A stretch of DNA of 42,921 nt. It comes from JAENVU01 sp031430375. GTDB lineage: Bacteria; Actinomycetota; Acidimicrobiia; IMCC26256; JAENVU01. Numbering within the stretch: position 1 is the first letter of the stretch; every line of letters starts with the position of its first letter. Below the pieces are notes generated by a model. It saw only the letters and a program-made list of their open reading frames with translations. It was not told where the DNA came from and did not search any database. Where the stretch lies: assembly GCA_031430375.1 (NCBI GenBank), contig JANPBJ010000234.1, forward strand, positions 1 to 42,921, given 5' to 3'. Below, in pieces: positions 35,849 to 42,921 of this stretch. The position numbers and the translations under genes are program-made.

Positions 35849-37195
35849 CTACGGCATCGTGATCAGCGTCGAGGCCTTCTTCGGGAGATTGGTCCCGATG
35901 ATCACATTCGGCGGGATCTGACTCTGCTGCACATCCTTGGTCCCGATCAGCGTGACCTTGGTCAACGAGTTGGGCGGCACCGTGCAGCCCGTCGCGTAGG
36001 CCGGGATCACTTTGACGACCGTTCCGACACCGTCGGCAACGACGCCGGTGATGATCTGATTCAACGCCGGGCACTTCACCAACGGGTTGCCGGCCACCTT
36101 GGCCTTGCCGTTCGCAACAATGACCTTGACGATCACATCGTTGTTGGCGAAGTTGTTCGCCGTGATGACCAGGTCAGGCCCGAACGGAACACCCCCGGCC
36201 GAAGCCGCCCAGGTGAGCGGGAACGACGTCAACTGGTACGGAATCAAGGTCGATTGCACACCGGCGTTGAGCACAATCACGGTCACCATGCAGTAGTCGA
36301 CGCCACCAATCAGTGGGTTCGGGATCGAACGGTCCTGGGCGTCGGGTGCGCAACCGCGGGGCGTCGATCCCACCTCGAGTGGTGCAACCGCGAATGGCAA
36401 GACGCCGTAGCCGCCCGGTCCGTCCGGGTCGAAACTCCGGACATACACCGGACCGGGGTTCGCGCCGAGCGTGCCGTCCATGACTCCCTCGGAGATCGTG
36501 AACGGAGTGCTCATACTCCCGTCGGCATTCGCCAACATGGTGACGGTCGTGGCTCCCATCGCCAGGTTACCGATGTCATAGCCACAGATATTGCCAGGGA
36601 ACGCAAACACCCAACACAGCCCAGTGGGGATCGGCGCAAGGAACGGCACGGATCCGGTGGATTGGGAGACCAGCAATGAGGGCGTGGTCGGCGATATGAG
36701 ATCGACCGGTCCGGAGCCGGCGGCGATGGCCTTCTGGCTGAGGGTCGCGGTGGTTCCGGTGAGGTTGACCGCCTTGATGTACGCCAGACCTTGGCGCGGG
36801 TACGCCGGCACGAGCGGACTGATATCGGTGACGGCAACACCATCCGGGAGTCGACCGCCCACGCCGTCGTCCGCGAATGCGCCGATGTCTGCCGCGCTGA
36901 AGGTTCCCGGCACGCCGATGAACGCGGCACTCAGCACCTTGGTGGTCCCCGTCCTGCTCGACGGGGTGGCGGCGGGGTCGGGCACCTTGGGGAAGGTGTT
37001 CTTGGGCGCTGTGACTGTGGCGATATAGGTACCGCCGCCCACGGCGAGGTTCGAACTCGGCTTCACGATGATGCCGGCCGCACCGGCGGCGGAGGCATAC
37101 CCCAGCGCGCCGAAACCGACCGCGGCTGATGTCGCAAGCGCGATCATCGCAACGGCGCGGCGCGAGCTATCTGATACGGCGCGTGAGCCATTCAT
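35849..37195 (-). CDS. Secreted protein of unknown function
   Basis: This 448-residue protein has a signal peptide (basic start, hydrophobic MIALATSAAVGFGALGY, cleavage near ASAAGAAG). The mature part is rich in Gly, Thr, Val and Pro with strand-like segments (IIVKPSSNLAVGGGTYIATVTAP; LVITANNFANNDVIVKVIVANG), which suggests several beta-sandwich modules. There is no catalytic motif and no sorting signal. GGGGGAGAG before ATG 37195 fixes the start. It is divergent from a secreted glycosidase gene with 122 bases between; a surface or extracellular role is likely. Confidence 0.75.
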   Translation of the reverse strand: MNGSRAVSDSSRRAVAMIALATSAAVGFGALGYASAAGAAGIIVKPSSNLAVGGGTYIATVTAPKNTFPKVPDPAATPSSRTGTTKVLSAAFIGVPGTFSAADIGAFADDGVGGRLPDGVAVTDISPLVPAYPRQGLAYIKAVNLTGTTATLSQKAIAAGSGPVDLISPTTPSLLVSQSTGSVPFLAPIPTGLCWVFAFPGNICGYDIGNLAMGATTVTMLANADGSMSTPFTISEGVMDGTLGANPGPVYVRSFDPDGPGGYGVLPFAVAPLEVGSTPRGCAPDAQDRSIPNPLIGGVDYCMVTVIVLNAGVQSTLIPYQLTSFPLTWAASAGGVPFGPDLVITANNFANNDVIVKVIVANGKAKVAGNPLVKCPALNQIITGVVADGVGTVVKVIPAYATGCTVPPNSLTKVTLIGTKDVQQSQIPPNVIIGTNLPKKASTLITMP

Positions 37196-37317
37196 GGTGC
37201 TCTCCCCCAAGAGTTTGCACGAGCTGTGCAACGAGCATGCTTGCGTGGGCTACGGAATCTGTCAACTACCCGATCGTCGAGCATCAATCGGACCCGTTGA
37301 CGGTAGCGTTTGAGCCG

Positions 37318-39168
37318 ATGAAGATCGGGCGGCCGGGGACGATCGTGTTGATGGTCTCGGTCATCATGACGGCTGCGATCTCCGTCGCCGGTGTATCGGG
37401 CGCAGCTGGAGACAACGGAAATCGCGCGGGAGCCGCACAGCCGGCACCCCCCGCCACGCATCAGGTGAGCACCGACCGTCCCACCCTGAACGAACGTCGT
37501 TTCACTCGACGAGTGGATCGGTACGGCCGATTCACTGCCGGCGCCGATGTATCGCCGCGACCCGCCAATCCGTTCGATCCCGCCGAGCAAACGGTTCTCG
37601 TGATACTCCGCGCTCCCGACGGTCGCCGCGTGTCCGCTACGGCCTATTGGTTCCAGGAGTATCACCGTTCGCTCACGGACGGTCGGGAGGTGCTCACTCC
37701 CGTCGGGACACCGTATTGGAAAGTGCGGTACACGCCGGACGCACCCGGAGTGTGGCGTTGGCATTGGGTCGCTCGGAGCTCTGGCGGTGTCGCACGCGGT
37801 TCCACCCATGTCCTTCACGTGCGGCGCCGGTGGGCAAACGCGGGATTCCTCCGAGTGAGTCCACGCGATTCGCGGTACCTAGCGCACGATGACGGTTCTC
37901 CCTATTTCGCCATCGGTGAAAACCTCTCGTGGTACGACCAGCGCGGCACCTACGCCTACGACGATTGGCTCGATCAGCTCGCGGCACAGGAGGCCACATG
38001 GGCGCGCCTTTGGATGCCGGCATGGGCAATGGGTCTCGAAGCAAGCGATACCGGCCTCGGTGACTACACCCGACGCCTCGACCGCGCGTGGCAGCTCGAC
38101 CATGTGATGGATGCCGCGGCGGAACGCGGCATCTCGATTCAGTTGGTGCTGCAATACCACGGCGCATTCTCCACGGTCTTTAACTCCGAGTGGGCCACGA
38201 ACCCGTACAACGCTGCGAACGGCGGCCCGATCGCGACGCCGGCGGAGTTCTTCACCGATCCGGTGGCGCGTGCGCTCTTCGAACGCCGCGTGCGGTACGT
38301 CGTTGCGCGGTGGGGACACGCTACGAACCTCGAAGCGTGGGAACTCTGGAATGAGGTCGATCTGACCGACGGTTACAACAGCAGCGCAGTCGCACAATGG
38401 CATCGAGAGGTCGCGACATTCATCCGGTCGATTGATCCAGCGGGTCATCCGATCACCACGAGCTTCGCGTTCTTCTTCAACGACCCGATCGTGTGGCGGG
38501 ACTCGGGCCTCGACCTGACCCAGCTCCACTTCTACAGCCAGAGCGGCGCACTGACGCTCTTCCCCGACCTCGCTCGTGTCGTCGTCGATTGGCCGCGCGA
38601 TCGGTATGCAGAGACGGGCCGCCCGGTCCTGTTCTCCGAGCTCGGGGTGCATTCGGCCGGTCCGGCCGAAACCGTCGCGAGCGATCCGGAGGGCATCGGA
38701 GTGCACGATGGGTTGTGGGCCGCCGCGTTTGGAGGATCGATGGGCACCGCCATGCCCTGGTGGTGGGACTCGGTGATCGCGGGTGAGCCCACCCGCTACT
38801 ACCCGATGTTCGGGAGCGTCGCAACGTTCCTCCGCGACGTCCCTTGGGACCGGGCCGGATTCGTCGTTCGGGAACCGGAGGTGACCACCACGCGCGGACG
38901 GCCCGTGCGAGCCCACCTGCTGGCCGGGGACGACTTCGCGCTCCTGTGGGTGAAGGACGGAGGGTTTCGCTACGACACGCCGACACGCGTCTCGATCGAC
39001 GACGCGCAGGTCGCGCTCGACGATCTCCCTGGCCGTTGGTGTGCGGCCTGGTGGAACACGTGGCTCGGTCGGTGGACCTCGATCGCCTCCTTCGACGGTG
39101 GTCCGGGTCGCCGCTTGACCATGCCCGCGTTCTCGGCGGACTCGGCGGTTCGACTCGCCCACTGCTGA
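37318..39168 (+). CDS. Secreted GH5-like glycosidase with DUF5060-like N-terminal domain
   Basis: The protein has 616 residues. A signal peptide (MKIGRPGTIVLMVSVIMTAA...GVSGAAG) precedes an N-terminal beta domain whose ATAYWFQEYHR and PGVWRWHW resemble DUF5060. The TIM barrel carries the acid/base pair in EAWELWNEVDLTDG and the nucleophile Glu in PVLFSELGVHSAG, both typical of clan GH-A. A C-terminal beta domain follows. Its substrate is probably a plant or microbial polysaccharide. ATG 37318 puts the signal at the N-terminus; the frame upstream is antisense to the neighbour. Confidence 0.82.
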   Translation: MKIGRPGTIVLMVSVIMTAAISVAGVSGAAGDNGNRAGAAQPAPPATHQVSTDRPTLNERRFTRRVDRYGRFTAGADVSPRPANPFDPAEQTVLVILRAPDGRRVSATAYWFQEYHRSLTDGREVLTPVGTPYWKVRYTPDAPGVWRWHWVARSSGGVARGSTHVLHVRRRWANAGFLRVSPRDSRYLAHDDGSPYFAIGENLSWYDQRGTYAYDDWLDQLAAQEATWARLWMPAWAMGLEASDTGLGDYTRRLDRAWQLDHVMDAAAERGISIQLVLQYHGAFSTVFNSEWATNPYNAANGGPIATPAEFFTDPVARALFERRVRYVVARWGHATNLEAWELWNEVDLTDGYNSSAVAQWHREVATFIRSIDPAGHPITTSFAFFFNDPIVWRDSGLDLTQLHFYSQSGALTLFPDLARVVVDWPRDRYAETGRPVLFSELGVHSAGPAETVASDPEGIGVHDGLWAAAFGGSMGTAMPWWWDSVIAGEPTRYYPMFGSVATFLRDVPWDRAGFVVREPEVTTTRGRPVRAHLLAGDDFALLWVKDGGFRYDTPTRVSIDDAQVALDDLPGRWCAAWWNTWLGRWTSIASFDGGPGRRLTMPAFSADSAVRLAHC

Positions 39169-39212
39169 CGGTTGAACCCCCAGCGCTCGCAGAGGGGCGT
39201 CGCCGCTCGCGG

Positions 39213-39218
39213 TACGGT
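39213..39218 (+). promoter_or_regulatory. Candidate -10 box for the SDR operon
   Basis: TACGGT fits TANNNT and is followed, 16 bases on, by the purine-rich AGAGGGGACGGA that serves as ribosome site for GTG 39245. No clear -35. Confidence 0.35.
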
Positions 39219-39244
39219 CCCAGGTCGCAACGAGAGGGGACGGA

Positions 39245-40030
39245 GTGCTCGAACGATTCCGAGTGGACGGCAAGGTCGCAATCGTCACGGGCGCAGGACG
39301 CGGGATCGGTGCCGCGACGGCCCGCGGGCTGGCCGAAGCAGGAGCTCACGTGGTGCTGGCGTCGCGGACGGCCGAACAGCTCGAGGCGGTAGCGATCGAC
39401 GTGCGCGGGTTCGGCGGGCGGGCGCTCGTCATCCCCACAGACGTGTCGGACACCGACAACCTGGTCACCCTGGCCCAGACCACGATCGAAGAGTTCGGTC
39501 GCATCGACATCGTGGTGAATAACGCAGGCGGCACACCCCCGCGCCCGTTCCTCGATACCAGCGCGGGGTACCTCGAGCGCGCGTTCCACTTCAACACCAC
39601 CACCGCGTTCGTGCTCTCCAAGGCCGCGGTTCCCCAGATGCTGGAGCAGGGCGAAGGGGCGATCGTCAACATCTCTTCGGCAATCGGTCGCCTCCGCGAC
39701 CGCGGGTTCAGCGCCTACGGAACCGCGAAAGGCGCACTCACACATCTGACCCGCCTCATGGCCGCGGATCTCGCGCCGAAGGTCCGAGTCAACGCAATCG
39801 CGGTTGGGTCAGTTGCCACGAGCGCGCTCGAAACCGTCCTCACCGACGAAACCATCCGCGGTCAGATGGTGGAAGGGACTCCCCTGAAACGGCTCGGCGA
39901 GCCCGACGACATCGCGTTGTGCGCGCTGTATCTCGCGTCGCCTGCCGCGAGCTTCGTGACCGGCAAGATCTTCGAGGTCGACGGCGGCCTCGAGGAGGCC
40001 AATCTCGCTCTCGGATTCCCGGACCTGTAG
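39245..40030 (+). CDS. Short-chain dehydrogenase/reductase
   Basis: This 261-residue classical SDR has the NAD(P) motif TGAGRGIG, NNAG, the active-site Ser in IVNISSAIG, and YGTAK (Tyr and Lys). The C-terminal block SFVTGKIFEVDGG is also typical. It interconverts a hydroxyl and a keto group on an unknown substrate; 3-oxoacyl and 7-alpha-hydroxysteroid dehydrogenases are close in style. GTG at 39245 follows AGGGGA. Seven bases separate it from the F420-type enzyme, so the three redox genes form one operon. Confidence 0.9.
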   Translation: MLERFRVDGKVAIVTGAGRGIGAATARGLAEAGAHVVLASRTAEQLEAVAIDVRGFGGRALVIPTDVSDTDNLVTLAQTTIEEFGRIDIVVNNAGGTPPRPFLDTSAGYLERAFHFNTTTAFVLSKAAVPQMLEQGEGAIVNISSAIGRLRDRGFSAYGTAKGALTHLTRLMAADLAPKVRVNAIAVGSVATSALETVLTDETIRGQMVEGTPLKRLGEPDDIALCALYLASPAASFVTGKIFEVDGGLEEANLALGFPDL

Positions 40031-40036
40031 GCGACA

Positions 40037-40912
40037 ATGCGTTGGACCGTCGCGTTTCCGATGTTCCCGGCCGATCATTTGCTGCCCATGGCGCTCGCCG
40101 CCGAGGAGGCCGGCTTCCACACGATCACCGTGCCCGACTCTGTGTTCTTTCCCGAATCGGTCTCGGCGGAGTACCCATACTCAAAGGACGGCGGAAGGTT
40201 CTGGGCTCCCGATACGCCGTTCGTCGATCCGTTCGTGGCGATCAGCGCGATGGCTGCGGTCACGACCCGAATCCGTTTCCTCACGAATGTGGTCAAGCTC
40301 CCGATCCGCGATCCGTTGCTGGTGGCCAAGCAACTGTCCTCGATGGCAGTGCTGTCAGATAATCGCGTCGGACTCGGGGTCGGACTGTCCTGGATTCCCG
40401 AGGAGTTTTTGTGGACGAACACCGATATGCGTACGCGCGGCAAGCGAGCCGACGAGATGATCGAGATTCTCCAGCTCGTCTGCGCGGGCAACGGATCTGA
40501 ATGGGTCGAGTACCACGGAACGTTCTACGACTTCGACCGACTCATGATGGCGCCGGTACCAACCCAACCCGTTCCCATCTACGTGGGCGGACTCTCCGAA
40601 CCGGGTCTGCGCCGGGCCGCGCGGCTGGCCGACGGTTGGATCTCGGTACAGAACACCACCGCCGAGATCACCGGGGCGATAGACGCGTTGCGCATCTATC
40701 GCGACGAGTACGGCCGAGCGGATCTTCCGTTCGAGATCAACGCGCTTCCCACCGACGCATACGAGCTCGACGGCTACCGTCGCCTCGCGGATGCCGGGGT
40801 CACCGAACTTCAGACCGTGCCGTGGTACTTCTACGGCGGCGACCCCGAGGACCTCGCCGTGAGAATCGATTCCTTAGCCAAATTCTCCGACGCGGTGATC
40901 GCCAAGTTCTGA
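40037..40912 (+). CDS. F420-dependent luciferase-like (LLM class) oxidoreductase
   Basis: This 291-residue protein shows the TIM-barrel features of the actinobacterial F420 LLM group (TIGR03619-like): FPMFPADHLLPMALAAEEAGFHTITVPD, TTRIRFLTNVVKLPIRDPLLVAKQLSSMAVLS and RVGLGVGLSWIPEEF. It uses a deazaflavin cofactor for hydride transfer; the substrate is unknown. Its TGA shares a base with the ATG of the next gene. The cofactor supports an actinobacterial origin. Confidence 0.87.
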   Translation: MRWTVAFPMFPADHLLPMALAAEEAGFHTITVPDSVFFPESVSAEYPYSKDGGRFWAPDTPFVDPFVAISAMAAVTTRIRFLTNVVKLPIRDPLLVAKQLSSMAVLSDNRVGLGVGLSWIPEEFLWTNTDMRTRGKRADEMIEILQLVCAGNGSEWVEYHGTFYDFDRLMMAPVPTQPVPIYVGGLSEPGLRRAARLADGWISVQNTTAEITGAIDALRIYRDEYGRADLPFEINALPTDAYELDGYRRLADAGVTELQTVPWYFYGGDPEDLAVRIDSLAKFSDAVIAKF

Positions 40913-42378
40913 TGGCGTCGACCACGTACACCGGAGACGATGTGCAACCCATCGAACCGATCTCGGCCGAGCGGATCACATTTGCTGAAACCGTGGACGT
41001 CCTCGTCGTCGGGCTCGGCATCGCCGGCACCTGCGCGGCGATCACGGCCGCCGAAGCGGGGGCATCGGTCCTTGCGATCGAACGCTCGGGCGGGGCCGGC
41101 GGGACCTCCGCGTTCTCGGGCGGCCTTATCTACCTCGGGGGCGGGACCCCCATCCAGGAAGCCTGCGGGTACTCCGACACAGCCGAGAACATGGAGCGGT
41201 TTCTCCTCGCGGCGTGCTCGCCGCGTACGGATCCGATCAAGGTGCACGCGTATTGCGACGGTTCACTGGCTCACTACCACTGGCTCGTCGACCACGGCGT
41301 TCCGTTCCGACCCACGTTCAACGACGAGCCCAACCGCGAACCGTTCGATGACGCAGGCTTGGTGTTCTCGGGCGGCGAGGATTCCTGGCCATTCAACCAA
41401 ATCGCGGATCCCGTTCCGAGGGGCCATCACCCTGCTTTTCCCGATACAGCCGGCGGCTTTCTCATGCAGCGTCTGGGCGAAGCGCTCACGCGCACCGCGG
41501 CCTCCATGGTGGTGGATGCCCGCGTCGACCGGCTGGTCGTCGACCGCGACGGCGTTGTCGCCGGGGCCATGGTCCGAGCCGACAACACCACCCGAGCGAT
41601 CCGCGCGCGGCGAGGCGTGGTGCTCGCGGCAGGTGGATTCGTGTTCAACGACACCATGCTCAAGGCCTACTGTCCAACAGCCTTACGGCCCGACCCGGCG
41701 TGGCGCGTGGGTCAACCCAACGACGACGGACGCGGCATTCGGCTCGGGCAAGGGGTCGGTGCGGCGCTGCGCAACATGGACGCCGTCGAGTGCGCGCTAC
41801 CGATCGGACCGCCGCACCGACTCGCACGGTGCGTGCTCGTGAACCGTCGGGGTGAACGCTTCGTCAACGAGGACACCTACACCGGCCGAATCGGGATGCG
41901 GGCGCTGCTCGAACACGACGGCGACCTCACCATGATCGTGAGCGAGGAGATGTTCGAGGTCAACTTCGTGGGCATGCGCATCACCTGGGCCGCCGAGACA
42001 GTAGAGGAACTCGCACGCGACGCGGGCCTTCCGGAAGCCGCGCTGGCGCGAACCATCACCGACTACAACGAACACGCGGCACTCGGCGCGGATCCCGCAT
42101 GGCACAAGGAGCCCGACTTCCTTCTCCCCTTGCGTCCACCGTTCGGAGCGATCGAACTCAACGTGGATCGCAAAGCGATTTACGCGCCCTTCACCCTCGG
42201 CGGGTTGAGCACCGATGCCGACGCTGCGGTGCTCGATGCGACTGAGCGCGCGATTCCCGGTCTCTTCGCGGCGGGCCGAACCACTGCGGGCATCGCAGCG
42301 GGCGGATACGTGAGCGGGATCTCACTCGGCGACGGCAGCTTCTTCGGCCGCCGTGCCGGTCGCCACGCCGCCGGGTAA
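40912..42378 (+). CDS. FAD-dependent oxidoreductase similar to 3-ketosteroid dehydrogenases
   Basis: The protein has 488 residues. The FAD motif VDVLVVGLGIAGTCAAITAAEAGASVLAIERS is followed by GGTSAFSGGLIYLGGG and the C-terminal FAD loop AAGRTTAGIAAGGYVSGISLGDGSFFG, as in the fumarate reductase/3-ketosteroid-delta1-dehydrogenase family. With the SDR and the F420 enzyme it makes a redox operon suited to steroid- or terpenoid-like compounds; this is inference. The TGATG overlap at 40910-40914 sets the start. Confidence 0.85.
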   Translation: MASTTYTGDDVQPIEPISAERITFAETVDVLVVGLGIAGTCAAITAAEAGASVLAIERSGGAGGTSAFSGGLIYLGGGTPIQEACGYSDTAENMERFLLAACSPRTDPIKVHAYCDGSLAHYHWLVDHGVPFRPTFNDEPNREPFDDAGLVFSGGEDSWPFNQIADPVPRGHHPAFPDTAGGFLMQRLGEALTRTAASMVVDARVDRLVVDRDGVVAGAMVRADNTTRAIRARRGVVLAAGGFVFNDTMLKAYCPTALRPDPAWRVGQPNDDGRGIRLGQGVGAALRNMDAVECALPIGPPHRLARCVLVNRRGERFVNEDTYTGRIGMRALLEHDGDLTMIVSEEMFEVNFVGMRITWAAETVEELARDAGLPEAALARTITDYNEHAALGADPAWHKEPDFLLPLRPPFGAIELNVDRKAIYAPFTLGGLSTDADAAVLDATERAIPGLFAAGRTTAGIAAGGYVSGISLGDGSFFGRRAGRHAAG

Positions 42379-42398
42379 TCGCGAGAACCGCGCCGGCG

Positions 42399-42920
42399 TC
42401 AGCGCGTGACGGGAACCGGGGTTTCCTCCTCGGCTTCTTCTCCGGAGCGGAGTTCCTCCGGGGACGGCACGAGACCCGCGGCGCGGTCGATCAGCCGATG
42501 GGCGCTCGACAGCAGGCCATCGTGATCGGCGTGGTTCCGATGGCGAGCCAGCCACGCCGTGAGCAGGCAACCGAGCGCGAATGCCACCAGCGGAACCAGC
42601 ACCCCGAGCAAGTCACCGAAGATCGTCGACATGAGATGACCGGTCGACGATGCGACGGCGGACCAGCCGCGCGCCGCGACGGTTCCGGTAGCCCAGGCAC
42701 CAAGACCCGCGAGCAGGATCGTCACACCGACAATGACGGGTCGCCGCATGACTGCGAACGGCGAGGCGCTGACCGCGACCAGACGACGGCGACGCCACAA
42801 TGAAATCGCAATGACCAGCGCTGCGACTCCGCCCCCGAGGGGTGCTCCCGCGAGCAGAAGCGCGGGAATCGGCGCGTGGCTTCCGAACCCGATGAGTTCG
42901 ACCCGACCAGGCTCCCGCGG
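42399..42920 (-). CDS. Membrane protein, 3' part (5' end outside window)
   Basis: The frame is open to the window edge; 173 residues are visible. About four hydrophobic segments (IPALLLAGAPLGGGVAALVIAISLW, VIVGVTILLAGLGAWATGTVA, FGDLLGVLVPLVAFALGCLLTAWLA) are followed by an acidic soluble tail (LRSGEEAEEETPVPVTR). The family is not recognised. It converges with the FAD enzyme gene 20 bases away. Confidence 0.65.
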   Translation of the reverse strand, partial: PREPGRVELIGFGSHAPIPALLLAGAPLGGGVAALVIAISLWRRRRLVAVSASPFAVMRRPVIVGVTILLAGLGAWATGTVAARGWSAVASSTGHLMSTIFGDLLGVLVPLVAFALGCLLTAWLARHRNHADHDGLLSSAHRLIDRAAGLVPSPEELRSGEEAEEETPVPVTR

Positions 42921-42921
42921 A

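Noticed and set aside
37879..39745. Two long minus-strand frames opposite the GH5-like and SDR genes
   Set aside because: Composition typical of antisense frames in GC-rich DNA; no motifs or ribosome sites.

Overview
The window is a high-GC chromosomal segment, most likely from an actinobacterium and plausibly a member of the Acidimicrobiia. This is an inference from gene content: an F420-type luciferase-like oxidoreductase, a two-domain actinobacterial-type xylose isomerase, many TGATG/ATGA start-stop overlaps, GTG starts and Tat-exported cysteine-rich proteins. Nearly all of it is coding. No rRNA, tRNA, insertion sequence or CRISPR array was recognised.

Left part (1-11 kb): the 3' end of sdhC, then sdhA and sdhB, form a succinate dehydrogenase operon on the + strand. 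Convergent to it is a tight minus-strand operon (9135 to 3107). It starts with one reading frame joining cystathionine beta-synthase to a cystathionine gamma-synthase/lyase. A membrane-anchored MauD-like thioredoxin, a tiny membrane peptide, a membrane protein, an unknown protein and a MauE/DoxX membrane protein follow. It ends with a Tat-exported protein of more than 20 cysteines that resembles the methylamine dehydrogenase light chain. No heavy chain and no MauG are present. Cysteine synthesis, disulfide formation and a disulfide-rich product therefore share one transcription unit. A lipoprotein, a VOC protein and an SRPBCC protein follow on the + strand.

Middle (11-29 kb): a xylose catabolic operon (xylA, a methyltransferase, xylB); a DUF4143 ATPase with direct repeats and a possible leaderless mini-ORF in its promoter; a fragment of a Cas3-type helicase; a coiled-coil membrane-tail protein; a sulfatase divergent from a beta-lactamase-fold serine hydrolase; a broken Hsp90-fold ATPase gene; a secreted alpha/beta hydrolase; a pair of class III CoA transferases; a GAF-domain membrane protein; a GNAT acetyltransferase overlapping a GH20-type hexosaminidase; and a secreted protein with five C-terminal repeats of a type also found at the end of the MauA-like protein.

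Right part (29-43 kb): a minus-strand operon herA - sbcD - sbcC - nurA, the set used for DNA end resection in archaea, with a 36-bp direct repeat duplicating the sbcD start region. Then come a secreted protein of unknown function, a divergent secreted GH5-like glycosidase with a DUF5060-like N-terminus, a three-gene oxidoreductase operon (SDR, F420-dependent LLM enzyme, FAD-dependent ketosteroid-dehydrogenase-like enzyme), and a membrane protein cut by the window edge.

The most notable items are the MauA-like operon and its fused transsulfuration gene, the HerA-Mre11-Rad50-NurA operon with its altered HerA P-loop and duplicated start region, and the repeat domain shared by two exported proteins.
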